Assembly (NCBI RefSeq): GCF_039555335.1
Contig: NC_092644.1
Span: 49,055,281 to 49,119,280, forward strand
Source: Amphiura filiformis
Lineage: Eukaryota > Echinodermata > Ophiuroidea > Amphilepidida > Amphiuridae
DNA: 64,000 nt
Reading direction: 5' to 3'
Of the stretch, positions 47,548-61,481 are shown in pieces; position 1 is the stretch's first letter; every line of letters begins with the position of its first letter. Position numbers and translations under genes: made by a program. The notes under the pieces were generated by a model. It saw only the letters and a list, made by a program, of their open reading frames with translations, was not told where the DNA came from and made no database searches.

Positions 47548-50500
47548 TGCACTTTTTCTGAATCCTTGATATGAAAGAAATAATTTAATGTGCCTTTTAA
47601 AAGGGCATTTCGTGATTCACAGCCTCATCCCCCACTTTTCTCCAAAAAAAAGTTGAGATTTTTATGTCACTGGAAACCTCTGGCTACATAATGTTTATGT
47701 ACAATATTGGGAATAGGCTTTTTTTCGTGGATATGTACTGAAAAATGTCATTAAAAGAGGATGCTAGAATCACAAAATACTCCTAAAAGGGCAGGTCTAT
47801 AGCAAAAACAAGTTTATCTCTATGCGAAGAGAATAATTATCACATTACAAGTTGACACTTGTTGCAATTTTTGTGCGTGTTCTCCTGAAAAAGGAGAAAT
47901 TGTGTGGGTAAAGTTCAGCCTCGTACGTGTGCTTCCCCCCGTTTGAAGCATACGTGTTCTCCCCGTTTGACTGATGACATAGGTAAATGAAGCGGACACT
48001 TTATCGTGCTCTCATCATACAATCACAATCACTTTGACAAGTTTGACATTAGCAACAATGAGTTGTACTATCACTTACCATAACAATTACATTACATACA
48101 AGGCATTTATAGGGCGCCATTTCATAAAGACCACGGCGCCAAGATGGAACACAAAATATTTGAAAGGCAAAATAAAACTGCAAAACTGAAACAAAGCCAC
48201 CAGATTATTGTGGGAACAGGAAGGTTTTGAGGCCTTTCTTGAAACTTGGCAGAGAAGCAGCAGTACGGACGTTCAGATGGAAGTGAGTTCCAGAGTGCAG
48301 GTGCGGTGAGAGAAAAACTCTTGTCGAAAGCTGATTGCAGGCCTTTAGGGTTGAAATTTGGTACAGAGAGACGTGTAGTGTCTGTTGCAGAACGCAAGCC
48401 GAGACGAGTTTGGTTGTACAATGAAATTGATTCGATGAGATAATTTGAGATAACAATGCTGCATAACAATATGCACGGTATTGTTCTCTTTCGGGAACAA
48501 AGCCCACACAGTAATTGTTACTATGCGTTTGCTTTGTAATATTTCATCCAACTGAAACTATATAGCATTGCAATATACAGGGAAATCAGATACATGAATT
48601 TGTGGACTAACACGGTTTATATATAGTCTCAGATGAAAATCTAAGCTTAAATTATGTATTTATTTTTTAGGCCTAATATTTCTCATGATATTGATATACA
48701 TATGAATTGTAATATCACAATTGTCTAATATATAACAAAGAAGCGGCTGATTTTATCCATATGTTTAAAAACCACAAAATTTGTAATACTTAATTTGGAA
48801 TTTTTTTCTGTGAATAGTATACGTTCTGTCCATTGAGAGCATTTATAGTCCCTTTTCTCACAGTGGGCACATCTCATTTCATGACGTCACCGGTTTTCTA
48901 GTCCAAATCTGTCTCGTTCGAAGGAACTCACCACTTAAGTTTTTTTTTTTTCGGAATATTAATTTTAAATGTCTTATTTTTTCAAAAAAGGAGTCATTTT
49001 CATTGTCCTCATAATATTAGCTTGCCAATGATATGATGTTGTTTTTGCTATAGACCTGCCCTTTAATAAGATTTGAGCAACTTTGAAATTTGACCAGTGT
49101 AGACCTTTGACCTTGAATATATGGCGGAGTGCGGGTAATTATATTTTGTTCATAACATCTTGAATATGTTATAGGACCATATAAAAGGATGCAAAAAAAG
49201 TTGGTTTGGTAGAGCTGGGGGGATGAACATTAAACCCTGGTATATACTGGACTATTCTTTTTTGATGTTGATACTGTACATGTAGGATAGGATTCCCATT
49301 ATTTATTGTTACATCTGGGAATAAGCACAGACAGAACCCAACAATAATGCTCAAAGATTGCTAAATTAAAGGGTGGTGAATTTTAGGGGGGGGGGGCAAA
49401 GATTTTTTGGCAGACCAAAAGGATCGGGGCAAATATTTTTGGGCAGTCGAAAAGGGGGGGGGGGGGATCAAGCGATTTTTGGAAGTCAAGGACTGTTTCT
49501 ATATATATATTACGCCCTAAAAAGTAAAAAGGTCGACTGCATATTTGAAGATCTAAATTATATTTTGTATGGTATTTAAAGGGTGATCAGTTTTAATCGC
49601 AATGACTCCATCTTGGTTTGATATCAAAACATTGACTTGTACATGTATGTGGAGCTGAAAAAAGTTTACAAATTACATGGGTAGAAGTTAGTGAGTGTAG
49701 CGATTGCTGAATTGGTGATGCGGGGAATTGCAAGTTCTTAGGTCAACAGGACATCTAATCTGAAAATGATGAATAGAAGTCATTTTGGTGCAATGAATTC
49801 AAAACCCACCCAAGTCCATTGGAAGTGATTTTGAGAAAAAAAATCTGTTTATCATTTTAATTCCTTCAGTTAGATTTACCTGATCAATATGGTAAGTTTT
49901 ACGTGCAAATGAGTAGGTTAAACTGTATTAGGTATGACGATTAGCATTTCAGGGACTTTGTGGGGTTCATTTTAAATGCTGGACTTGGGTGGGTTTTTTA
50001 ATCATATTCAAAGACGACAATGTTGGAATGAGATTACCACTAGTAAGATAATACAAAATAAAGCACACAGGTATGTATAATGTTGATAAACATACTGCCA
50101 TGTAATATAAACCACACACTTTCTTTTTGTTTTCAAAAGTCATTCTCCAGCAATGAATGTGTTACAAGTAGACCTTTATACATACTGTACTGGATTTCAA
50201 TCAATGTGTTGCACAGACTCAAATCCTGGACTTCATACATATGACAGGCCTGTGTAAGTACGTATGTATAGCAACAATTTCCCATGCTTAACTCAATTTG
50301 GCCAAAGTATGGACTTGGGTGGGTTTTGTATTTATATATTCAATTACACAATATGTGTTATGGCTATATAAGTTGTGCGGAATTCAAATTTTACTTCTTG
50401 TTAACAGGAGTTTGTGTTCTCCAGTTCTATACATGTGAAATGTATGCTTGGGAATGTAAAACATACTTCTTGTGATAGTATTGTTTTTAAAAAAAACCCG

Positions 50501-51439
50501 ACTGCTCTACATATGGCCCCTAGCTAAAATACAGCAAGATAATGTTAGATACATGTAAAATATAAATGTAAACCTGTATTTTATTTTAGATAGGGTATCT
50601 CGAGCTAACCCATACTGTGGAACTCAGTCTTCAATGTGTGAATATATTTGTTTTGTCAAATCTGATTTCCTTGCAACACAGGTACTCTCTTCGGTCTCTA
50701 TTTTCACTTGTCAAATGTTTTTTTACCAACGTACATAAACATCTCAAAAAAATAACTAACCTCCCTTAAGGGATGGTGTATGAACGTTTGGACAGTATTT
50801 ATTATATTAAATTTTACTTCGATGACAAACATTATATATCAAAAATGTGGAAAATATCAAATTTTAATAATTTGTCATAAAATTTGTATTATATCGTGAA
50901 TTTCAAAAAAATGAAAATTATTTGATATCAGAAAGACATTCTTCGTATTCAGAATGCAATTCGACATGTCTGATGTGCTCTCATGTCCCACAAAAAATAC
51001 TATCGAAACGCTCAAAACGCTCATTCCAGATCCCTTAAATAATGACCATTATTCAAAAATGGGTAATTGTATTACAAATCTGAAAAATTAGAGCAATTGA
51101 CTAAATATTGACATCACAGCGTACATTTAAATCAATGTAACCCAAGATTTGAAAGTTGCAGTAAATTTTATTGATTTTGTATTCAGTGTAATGGAAGGAA
51201 ATCTGTGTAATGATATCTGCATGAGTGTTTTTGTATTGTAAAACTTTGTATAGTGCAACTTTTAAATCTGGACCTCACTACATTAAATTGACCGGCGTTT
51301 TATTGTTTTCTGGGCTATCGTATCAAATGAGGTGTTAAAATGCGCAGAAATAAATTCTGCTTCCAACGCATTTTACAGATTTGAAATACAATAACCCTTT
51401 TTGAATAATGGTCATTATTTAAGGGGGGGTTAGTTACTT

Positions 51440-51440
<1 letters not shown>
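47548..51440 (+). repeat. ZNF spacer duplication, copy D1
   Basis: Long direct repeat of 54846-63127. Shared landmarks in order: TGCACTTTTTCTGAATCCTT, GTGTGGGTAAAGTTCAGCCT, GATGACATAGGTAAATGAAG, TCATTTCATGACGTCACCGG, ATATAAAAGGATGCAAAAAA, GATCAAGCGATTTTTGGAAG and GGTACTCTCTTCGGTCT. D1 has a LINE insertion that D2 lacks and lacks four insertions present in D2. 49940-50640 is D1-specific and shows only GGACTTGGGTGGGTTTT words (also near 49804, inverted). 50640-51440 precedes a zinc-finger 3' end. Confidence 0.9.
48088..48449 (-). mobile_element. 5'-truncated LINE with 8-bp target duplication
   Basis: ATAACAAT flanks it exactly (48080-48087, 48450-48457), and D2 has the empty site (CATAACAATGCTGCATAAC, near 58082). 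On the minus strand it encodes the end of a LINE reverse transcriptase protein (RLGLRSATDTTRLSVP and SFSLTAPALWNSLPSE). Its 3' end reads GGGCGCCATTT/CTATAAATGCCTTGTATG, then TAATG repeats, as in CR1/L2-like LINEs. A frame change lies within the coding end. Confidence 0.85.
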
Positions 51441-53215
<1,775 letters not shown>

Positions 53216-53520
53216 ACTAAATATTGACATCACAATAAATCAATGTAACCCAAGATTTGAAAGTTGCAGTTATTGATTTTGTATTCAGTGTAATGGAAGG
53301 AAATCTGTGTAATGATATCTTAGTATTTTTGTATTGTAAAAATTTGTATAGTACAACTTTCAAATCTGGACCTCACTACATTAAATTGACCGGTGTTTTA
53401 TTGTTTTCTGGGCTATCGTATCAAATGAGGTGTTAAAATGCGCAGAATTAATTCTGCTTCCAATGCATTTTACAGATTTGAAATACAATAACCCTTTTGA
53501 ATAATGGCCATTATTTAAGG
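53216..53520 (+). repeat. partial spacer copy (third copy of the ZNF 3' flank)
   Basis: Matches the last 330 bp of D1 (AATTGACTAAATATTGACAT to TTTTTTGAGATGTTTACATT). It forms the 3' flank and probable 3' UTR of ZNF-B. Confidence 0.88.
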
Positions 53521-54602
53521 GGGTTAGTTACTTTTTTGAGATGTTTACATTTGTGTTGTGTCAAATTTGATTTATATACAAAAGACTTGTCACAATTTAT
53601 ACAATGAAATGGTTTTTCACCAGTGTGAATGAGTTTGTGACGTGTCAAATCTGCTTTCCTTGCAAAATACTTGCCACACTCTGTGCATTTAAATGGTTTT
53701 TCACCAGTGTGAATGACTTTGTGTTGTGTCAAATCTACTTTCCTTGCAAAACACTTGCCACATTCCATGCACTGGAATGGTCTATCACCAGTGTGAATGA
53801 ATTTATGCTTTGTCAAATCTGATTTCCTTATAAAACACTTGCCACACTCCATGCATTTATCACAAGTGTAAAGTATTGTATGTCGTGTCAAATAAGACTT
53901 CAATCTAAAACACTTGCCACATTTCATGCACTGAAATGGTTTACCACCAGTGTGAATGCGTCTGTGATGTGTCAAATGTGATTTCCTTGCAAAACACTTG
54001 CCACACTCTGGACATTGAAATGGTTTATCACCAGTGTGAACTACTGCGTGTCGTGTCAAATGACACTTCAATCTAAAACACTTGCCACATTCCATGCACT
54101 GAAATGGTTTATCACCAGTGTGAATGAGTTTGTGTTGTTTCAAAACTCTTTTCCTTGTAAAACACTTGCCACACTCCATGCATTGAAATTGTTTATCACC
54201 AGTGTGAACTATCGTGTGTTGTGCCAACTGATCCTTCAATCTAAAACACTTGCCACATTCCATGCACTGGAATGGTTTATCACCAGTGTGAATGCGTTTG
54301 TGTTGTGTCAATTGTGATTTAAATGCAAAACACCTGTCACACTCTGTACAATGAAATGGTCTCTCTCCAGAGTAAACGTGTATTTGTTTTGCCAAATGTG
54401 TCTTTGCAACAATTCCTTTCCTACTCCGAGTGCACTGAATTCGTTTATGACCAGCGGTTTGTTGTATCTGCACAGGAAATATCCCCCGATGCATACGCCT
54501 TGTCTGATGTCTTCTTTTGTGTTTTCTGTACTGATCAAAACAGTGCCACCATCGGTTGCAGTAATGACAGCAGAAAGTCTGTAACTTGGAAGTCGTCTTC
54601 AT
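53511..54602 (-). CDS. C2H2 zinc-finger protein ZNF-B, 363 aa, intact reading frame
   Basis: Putative nuclear DNA-binding protein. The start MKTTSKLQTFCCHYC lies in a last exon preceded by a plausible acceptor (TTTGTTTATAG). An unusual N-terminal finger (residues 10-32) is followed by a finger relic (IQCTRSRKGIVAKTH) without its zinc ligands. Ten Kruppel-type units follow, nine with full C2H2 ligands; one ([14 protein letters not shown]) has tyrosine for the last histidine, and the next begins directly at CMECGKC after a shortened linker. Linkers are HTG(E/D)KPF. The C-terminus is KCKHLKKVTNPLK. Finger helix positions differ between units, as expected of a DNA-reading array. No KRAB, SCAN or BTB domain is visible. 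It is a paralogue of ZNF-A and ZNF-C. Confidence 0.88.
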   Translation of the reverse strand: MKTTSKLQTFCCHYCNRWWHCFDQYRKHKRRHQTRRMHRGIFPVQIQQTAGHKRIQCTRSRKGIVAKTHLAKQIHVYSGERPFHCTECDRCFAFKSQLTQHKRIHTGDKPFQCMECGKCFRLKDQLAQHTIVHTGDKQFQCMECGKCFTRKRVLKQHKLIHTGDKPFQCMECGKCFRLKCHLTRHAVVHTGDKPFQCPECGKCFARKSHLTHHRRIHTGGKPFQCMKCGKCFRLKSYLTRHTILYTCDKCMECGKCFIRKSDLTKHKFIHTGDRPFQCMECGKCFARKVDLTQHKVIHTGEKPFKCTECGKYFARKADLTRHKLIHTGEKPFHCINCDKSFVYKSNLTQHKCKHLKKVTNPLK

Positions 54603-55239
54603 TTCAAATGATGTGATATCTTATCTATAAACAAATACAAGAAATAAATACTATCTTAGCAAGGTATTGTAATAAACCTCCATATATAATAAGAAGTACC
54701 TGGATTGACAGTTCAGATACAGTTCAGATTAGAAGGAAATTGGTGTGTCGACAATTATTTAGACTCTGGATAATTCCAGTATAGCCCACGTGTTCTTTCA
54801 GTATACTGCCCTCTCCTAAGAAACATATGCCATTTAAAAGTAGGATGCACTTTTTCTGAATCCTTGAAATGAAAGAAATAATTTATTGTGCCTTTTAAAA
54901 GGGCATTTCGGGATCCACAACCTCATCCCCCACTTTTCTCAAAAAAAAGTTGAGATTTTTATGTCACTGAAAAAGGAGAAATTGTGTGGGGTAAAGTTCA
55001 GCCTTGTACGTATTCTTCCCCCGTTTGAAGCGTACACCCTGGCTGAAATTTGATACACTTTTGATACACCACTTTTGATACGTATGAAAAATGTATGAAA
55101 TAAAAGGCTTTGAATTGGAACCCTCATTTCATACACTTTTATGTATCAAAACTGTATCAAATTAACATTGCATACACATTTTATACATATCAAAAGTGTA
55201 TCAAATGCCAAGATAATGTATCAAAAAAGTATCAAATGA

Positions 55240-56370
55240 AATGTATCCTTTCATTTCATACATATTTGATACATAATTATATCAAAAGTGTATCAAATAA
55301 GTAACTGTATCAAATCAGGGTTCCAATTTAAACTGTATCAAATTAGCGTTCAAATTTTTATCCTTTCATTTCATACACATTTCATACATAATTTATATCA
55401 AAAGTGTATCAAATATGTTACTGTATCAAATGAGGGTTCCAATTTAAACTGTATCAAATTAGCATTGAAATTTTATCCTTTCATTTCATACACATTTCAT
55501 TCATAATTTATATCAAAAGTGTATTGAATATGTTACTGTATCAAATCAGGGTTCCAATTTAAACTGTATCAAATTAGCGTTCAAATTTTTATCCTTTCAT
55601 TTCATACACATTTCATACATCATTTATATCAAAAGTGTATCGAATATGTTACTGTATCAAATGAGGGTTCCAATTTAAACTGTATCAAATTTATGCTCAA
55701 ATTTTTATCCTTTCATTTCATACACATTTCATACATAATTTATATCAAAAGTGTATCGAATATGTTACTGTATCAAATCAGGGTTCCAATTTAAACTGTA
55801 TCAAATTAGCGTTCAAATTTTTATCCTTTCATTTCATACACATTTCATACATAATTTATATCAAAAGTGTATCGAATATGTTACTGTATCAAATGAGGGT
55901 TCCAATTTAAACTGTATCAAATTAGCGTTGAAATTTTTATCCTTTCATTTCATACACATTTCATACATAATTATATCAAAAGTGTATGAAATATGTAACT
56001 GTATCAAATCAGGGTTCCAATTTAAACTGTATCAAATTAGCGTTGACATTTTTATCCTTTCATTTCATACACATTTCATACATAATTTATATCAAAAGTG
56101 TATCGAATATGTTACTGTATCAAATCAGCGTTCCAATTTAAACTGTATCAAATTAGCGTTGAAATTTTGATCCTTTCATTTCATACACATTTCATACATA
56201 ATTATATCAAAAGTGTATCAAATATGTCACTGTATGAAATCAGCATGCCAATTTTAAACTGTATCAAATTAGCATTGAAATTCTTATCCTTTCATTTTAT
56301 ACACATTTTATACATAATTATATCAAAAGTGTATCAAATATGTCACTGTATCAAATCAGCGTTCCAATTC
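55240..56370 (+). repeat. tandem array, unit about 116 bp, 9-10 copies
   Basis: Each unit contains CCTTTCATTTCATACACATT, TCATACATAATTTATATCAA, AAGTGTATC(G/A)AATATG and GGGTTCCAATTTAAACTG. Adjacent units alternate small differences (CAGGG against GAGGG), hinting at a dimeric repeat. Confidence 0.9.
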
Positions 56371-56394
56371 TAATGCTGGCCAGCTGGACCGCCC

Positions 56395-56590
56395 TATTTT
56401 TGATACATGCCATTTGATACACCTTTGATATAGTTTTTTGATACACTTTTGATACAGTTTTTTATACACTTTTGATAGTTTTTTGATACACTTTTGATAG
56501 TTTTTTGATACACTTTTGATACAGTTTTTGATACACTTTTGATACAGTTTTGATACACTTTTGATACAGTTTTTTATACACTTTTGATAG
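56395..56590 (-). repeat. short tandem TTTTGATACACTTTTGATAC array
   Basis: Eight or so units of about 20-24 bp, opposite in orientation to the preceding array. Confidence 0.85.
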
Positions 56591-57293
56591 TTTTTCAAAT
56601 TTCAAAATTGGTCCAATCAAGCTCAAATTCAACAAGAATTATCCGTACATGATCTAAACATATTTGCAAACATTAATGACCCCAAAGTGAAGGGGTCAAA
56701 GGTCAAATTTTGAAATTAGTCTAATCAAGCTCAAATTCAACACTGCCCTCTACTGCTAATGCTGACCTCTAGCACTTTCCCCATCACGGAGCAGCTCAAT
56801 GCACTTTCCCTATCAACGCTCAAAATTACAATAATAGGATAAATGTGTGAGAAAGACTTGCAAAAAAGAAGCAAAACCCAACCAAAATGGAACATACATA
56901 TATCAGAAGGCCTGCTTGGAATGCAGTGCTTGTCACTGAAGTTGTTACCCTCAATAAAGAGACAAAAAGGCTACCAATAACATCTACTATACAGGCATGT
57001 GCTATATTCATGCTTAATACATATACATTGAGGCCCTATATATAATATATAGTAAGCTTACCTTATCAGAACAAAGTCAGATATTTCCTCTTTAATCACA
57101 GTCCCTGATTACAACTACATTGTAACCTAATGTGCAGTCTACAAGCATGTTTGTATCGTCATCATGATAAATAAAACACCATAATTTGCTCTAAAATACA
57201 GTACATTTCCAAATGCAAATCCTGGTGTTAACTGCATACATGCCACATGGGCAAATTTGAAAATGATGAGTCATTATCTAGACATGTGATCAG

Positions 57294-57955
57294 TTATTGA
57301 TACAGTTTTGATACACTACAAAAGGTCAGTTTATGAAAGCCCAATTTGATACACTTTTGATATACCTCTAGCCACCCAAAATAAACTAAGTCCAATTTAA
57401 TACGCTTTTGATACACTAAAAAACAGGCAAAGTCCAATTTAATACACTTTTGATACACTGTATGCAGCCAGAATTTGACTAAGTCCAATTTGATACACTT
57501 TTGATATACCTCTAGACACCAAAAATTAACTAAGTTCAATTTGATACACTTTACATACACTAAAAAACAGGCAAAGTCCAATTTAATACACTTTTGATAC
57601 ACTGTATGCAGCCAGAATTTGACTAAGTCCAATTTGATACACTTTTGATATACATCTAGCACCAAAAAGTTCACTTTGATACACTTTACATACACTGAAA
57701 AACTGCAAAGTTCAATTTGATACACTTTTGATACACCACAAGCATGGCCAAAATTAACTAAGTTCAAATTTGATACACTTTTGATACATTTTTGATACAG
57801 TTAGGTGGTATTTGATACAGTTTTGATACCTTATATTTTCAGTTGATACATTTTCAATACACCCTTTGTATATCAAAACTGTATTAAATTGCTGTTTGAT
57901 GCAGTTTTAATACACTTTGATACACTTTTGATACACTTCTTGCTGTATAGAATTT
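57294..57955 (-). repeat. tandem array with GTCCAATTTGATACACTTTT units
   Basis: Units alternate with fragments such as TGTATGCAGCCAGAATTTGA and CTCTAGACACC; higher-order period of roughly 120-180 bp. The strand is inverse to the left array, so the element's halves can pair. Confidence 0.85.
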
Positions 57956-58350
57956 CTGCTAGGGCATGTTCTCCCCCGTTTGACTGATGACGTAGGTAAA
58001 TGAAGCGGCCACTCTCATCATACAATCACAATCACTTTGACAAGTTTGACATTAGCAAAAATGAGTTGTACTATCACTTACCATAACAATGCTGCATAAC
58101 AATATGCACGCTATTGTTCTCTTTCGGGAACATGCCCACACAGTAATTGTTACTATGCGTTTGCTTCATCCAACTGAAACTATAGCATTGCAATATACAG
58201 GGAAATCAGATACATGAGTTTGTGGACTAACACGCGTATGCTAGTCTCAGATGAAATTCTAAGCTTAAATTATGTATTTATTTTTTAGGCCTAATATTTC
58301 TCATGATATTGATATACATATGAATTGTATAATATCACAATTGTCTAATA

Positions 58351-58761
58351 CAGTAAGCAAAAAAATTCAGGTACCATGTTATGTTCACCTGTTGTATATC
58401 CAAAAAACAAAGACAGATAAGCCCTCATTCGTTGAAATTGTTCAAGAAATAAAGACACGGCGACCCCAAAACCCAAGGAAGATACCAATGTAAAAGTTGC
58501 AGTTTGCTGCGTTAAATGCCCTATTGATTTGTAAACAAAGCGTTCGTGAACAAGAGAACTAGCGCAGCGCTTCCATTGATTAGCACGTTAAAACCAGCGT
58601 TGTGCTTTCATTGATTAGAACACAAAAGTGCAACAAGTAAGGTCTTAAATCAGAGCTAAAGAGTACAGGTCTTGGCTGCTAGTTTTAATTTGGACATATT
58701 TGTCTTTATTTATGATATACAGGGGTGAACATAACTGGTACCTTAATTTTTTGGCTTACTG
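58351..58761. mobile_element. Tc1/mariner-like non-autonomous element, 411 bp
   Basis: Ends CAGTAAGCAAAAAAATTCAG then GTACCA, and inverse TGGTACCTTAATTTTTTGGC then TTACTG, flanked by TA. D1 has the empty site (GTCTAATATATAAC). CAGT ends and a TA target fit Tc1/mariner. Confidence 0.88.
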
Positions 58762-59313
58762 TATATAAAAAAGAAGCGGCTGATTTTATCCATATGTTTA
58801 AAAACCATGAAATTTGTAATATTTAATTTGGAATTTTTTTCTGTGAACAGCAACAGTATACGTTCTGTCCATTGAGAGCGTTTATAGTCCCTTTTCTCAC
58901 AGCGGGCACATCTCATTTCATGACGTCACCGGTTTATAGGCCAAATCTGTCTCGTTTTATGAACTCACCGCTTAAGTTGGTTTTTTGCGGAATATCAATT
59001 TTAAACGCCTTATTTTCTCAAAAAGGAGTCATTTTCATTGTCCTCATAATATTTATATCTTGCCAATGATATGATGTTGTTTTTGCTATAGACCTGCCCT
59101 TTAATAAGATTTGAGCAACTTTGAAATTTGACCAGTGTTGACCTTTGACCTTGAATATATGGCGAGTGCGGGTAATTATATTTTGTTCATAACATCTTGA
59201 ATATGTTATAGGACCATATAAAAGGATGCAAAAAAAGTTGGTTTGGTAGAGCTGGGGGGATGAACATTAAACCCTGGTATATACTGGACTTCTTTTTTGA
59301 TGTTGATACTGTA

Positions 59314-59350
59314 CCCCGGTCCCCGCACTCAGTGCATCCGCGGGTATTCC
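59314..59350. mobile_element. 37-bp GC-rich micro-insertion with 7-bp duplication
   Basis: TACTGTA is repeated exactly around 37 bp that begin CCCCGGTCCCC, contain GCACTCAGTGC and end GGGTATTCC. D1 reads GTTGATACTGTACATGTAGG without the insertion (near 49266). Confidence 0.82.
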
Positions 59351-59672
59351 TACTGTAGATGTAGGATAATTAGGATTCCCATTATTTATTGTTACATCTG
59401 GGAATAAGCACAGACAGAACCCAACAATAATGCTCAAAGATTGCTAAATTAAAGGGTGGTGAATTTTAGGGGGGGCAGAGATTTTTTGGCAGACCAAAAG
59501 GAGGGGGCAAATATTTTTGGGAGGTCGAAAGAGGGGGGGATCAAGCGATTTTTGGAAGTCAAAAAGGGAGGGACAAGTGATTTTTGGCACAGATATTAGG
59601 GCACTGTTTCTATATATTACGCCCTAAAAAGTAAAAAGGTCGACTGCATATTTGAAGACTTAAATTATGCAG

Positions 59673-61481
59673 TCAACTATAACTCTAAATATTCAGTTGA
59701 CTACTTATGATTTCCATCAACACCGAAAAAGTTGAAATACATGTTCTAATACATATTCTAAATCCAAACGGTTTTGATATGGCAGCTATCAATTGTTCGA
59801 TCGGCTTCTAATTGGAATTGTACAGGGGTCAACAAACTTTACTACATAGGAACACACATTGTAACTTTAGGCTCTCGGTGGCCCATCAGGACGACCTCCG
59901 AATTAATTCAAACTTGGCACATGTTAGTTTTGTGACAATAGGAACATTTTAAGACTAGGGACAGATGAATCCATTGACATGAGGGGCATCTGATGCGGTT
60001 ACGGTTCGCTATCTCTAAGGTTCGCTATCTCAAAGGTTCGCTATCTCTAAGGTTCGTTATCACTAATTACGAAAAAGGTCCGCTATACCTAAGGTTCGAT
60101 ATCACTAATTTTGAAAAAGGTTCGGTATTTCTAAGGTTCGATATCACTAATTTTAAATAAGGTTCGCTATCTCTAATTTTAAATAAGGTCCGCTATCACT
60201 AATTTATTGAAGGTTCAAGCTATCTCTAAGGTTCGCTATCACTAATTTAAAATAAGGTCCGCTATCTCTAATTTTAACAATCCCGGTATCCCTAAGGTTC
60301 GCTATCTCTAATTTTAAATAAGGTCCGCTATCTCTAAGGTTCGCTATCTCTAAGGTTCGCTATCTCTAAGGTTCGCTATCACTAATTTCAAATAAGGTTT
60401 GCTATCTCTAATTTTAAATAAGGTTCGCTATCTCAAATTTTAAATAAGGTTCGCTATCTCTAATTTTAAATAAGGTTCGCTATAGCGGTCCTTATTTAAA
60501 ATTAGAGATAGCGGACCTTATTTGAAATTAGAGATAGCGGACCTTATTTAAAATTAGAGATAGTGGACCTTATTTAAGATTTATAGTGATAACGAACCTT
60601 AGGTATAGCGAACCTTAAATCGAAATTAGTGATAACGAACCTTAGAGATAGCGAACCTTAATTAATTAGGGATAGCGAACCTGAAACAAAATTAGTGATA
60701 GCGAACCTTAGGTATAGCGGACCTTTATTGGAATTAGTGATAACGAACCTTAGAGATAGCGAACCTTCAATAAATTAGTGATAGCGGACCTTATTCAAAA
60801 TTAGTGATAGCGAACCTTAATTTAAATTAGTGATAGCGAACCTTATTTAAAATTAGTGATATCAAACCTTTAATAGAACTAGCGAACCTTATTCTAAATT
60901 AGTGATATCGAACCTTAGAAGTAGCGGACCTCTTTTTAGGTATAGCGAACCTTTTTCTCTATTAGAGATAGCGGGATTCTGATCTCCATAGACTTTACAC
61001 GTTAGTGATAGCGAACCTTAGAGATAGCGAACCTTAGAGATAGCGGACCTTAGAGATAGCGGGATGTCACCTCTGCTCTGATGCACCCTAGTATTCACTA
61101 TATTTGAAAGTGTTGCCCTGCATTTAACATTTTAAGCAGGAGGAACTCTTTTCAAAGACACTAAATGATGAGTGATTATAACATGATGTAAAACTCCAGG
61201 TCTTTATGATGATCAATGTGCATTTCAGTGGAACGACATAACTTCTAGTGCAGGGCAAGTACACTAAAATACTGCATATTTTGCCTTCCATAGAACTGCA
61301 TATACCCGGTACTTTGAAATTGTCTTTGACAACTTGTTTTCCTATGCTCGACTACATATGACTGCATAATTTAACAGCAACTGCCTATTTGAAATGTCTC
61401 CGACTGCTTTTTATATTCATTCAAAGACATAACTGCATTAAGTAGTCGTTTGTCTTTGACTGCATAAAGATGTCTCTGCAT
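59673..61481. mobile_element. 1.8-kb insertion carrying a palindromic GGTTCGCTATCTCTAA array
   Basis: Absent from D1 (AAATTATATTTTGTATGG). ATTATGCAG occurs on both sides (59664-59672, 61482-61490), a possible 9-bp target duplication. Outside the array the flanks are rich in TGACTGCAT and ATGCAGT words. No coding region recognised. Confidence 0.7.
60000..61062. repeat. palindromic tandem array of GGTTCGCTATCTCTAA
   Basis: Left half (to about 60483) repeats AAGGTTCGCTATCTCTAA, often with a TTTTAAATAA spacer; the right half repeats the complement TTAGAGATAGCGAACCTT and variants. The turn is at GGTTCGCTATAGCGGTCC. Roughly two dozen units per side. Confidence 0.93.

Larger units (their letters stand above)
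55037..57964. mobile_element. 2.9-kb DNA element built of TTTGATACAC repeats
   Basis: Ends CCCTGGCTGAAATTTGATAC and, at the right, the inverse of CCCTAGCAGAAATTCTATAC. CA flanks both sides. D1 shows the uninterrupted site (GAAGCATACGTGTTCTCC against GAAGCGTACA/CATGTTCTCC here), so this is an insertion with a probable 2-bp duplication. The left third is a tandem array on one strand, the right third an array of the opposite strand, and the middle (56600-57290) is single-copy. No protein was recognised. Confidence 0.85.

Noticed and set aside
55240-56370. Regular direct repeats resembling a CRISPR array
   Set aside because: Units of 116 bp are contiguous, without unique spacers of constant length, in a eukaryotic genome inside a transposon.
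57294-57767. 157-codon frame with YQKCIKLDLVKF repeats, and similar frames at 55288-56373
   Set aside because: Reading through the TTTGATACAC tandem arrays automatically gives repeated peptides; no start context, homology or composition of a real protein.
60000-61062. Possible CRISPR-like or satellite call for GGTTCGCTATCTCTAA
   Set aside because: Repeats are adjacent or separated by the same TTTTAAATAA filler, and invert halfway; no spacers.
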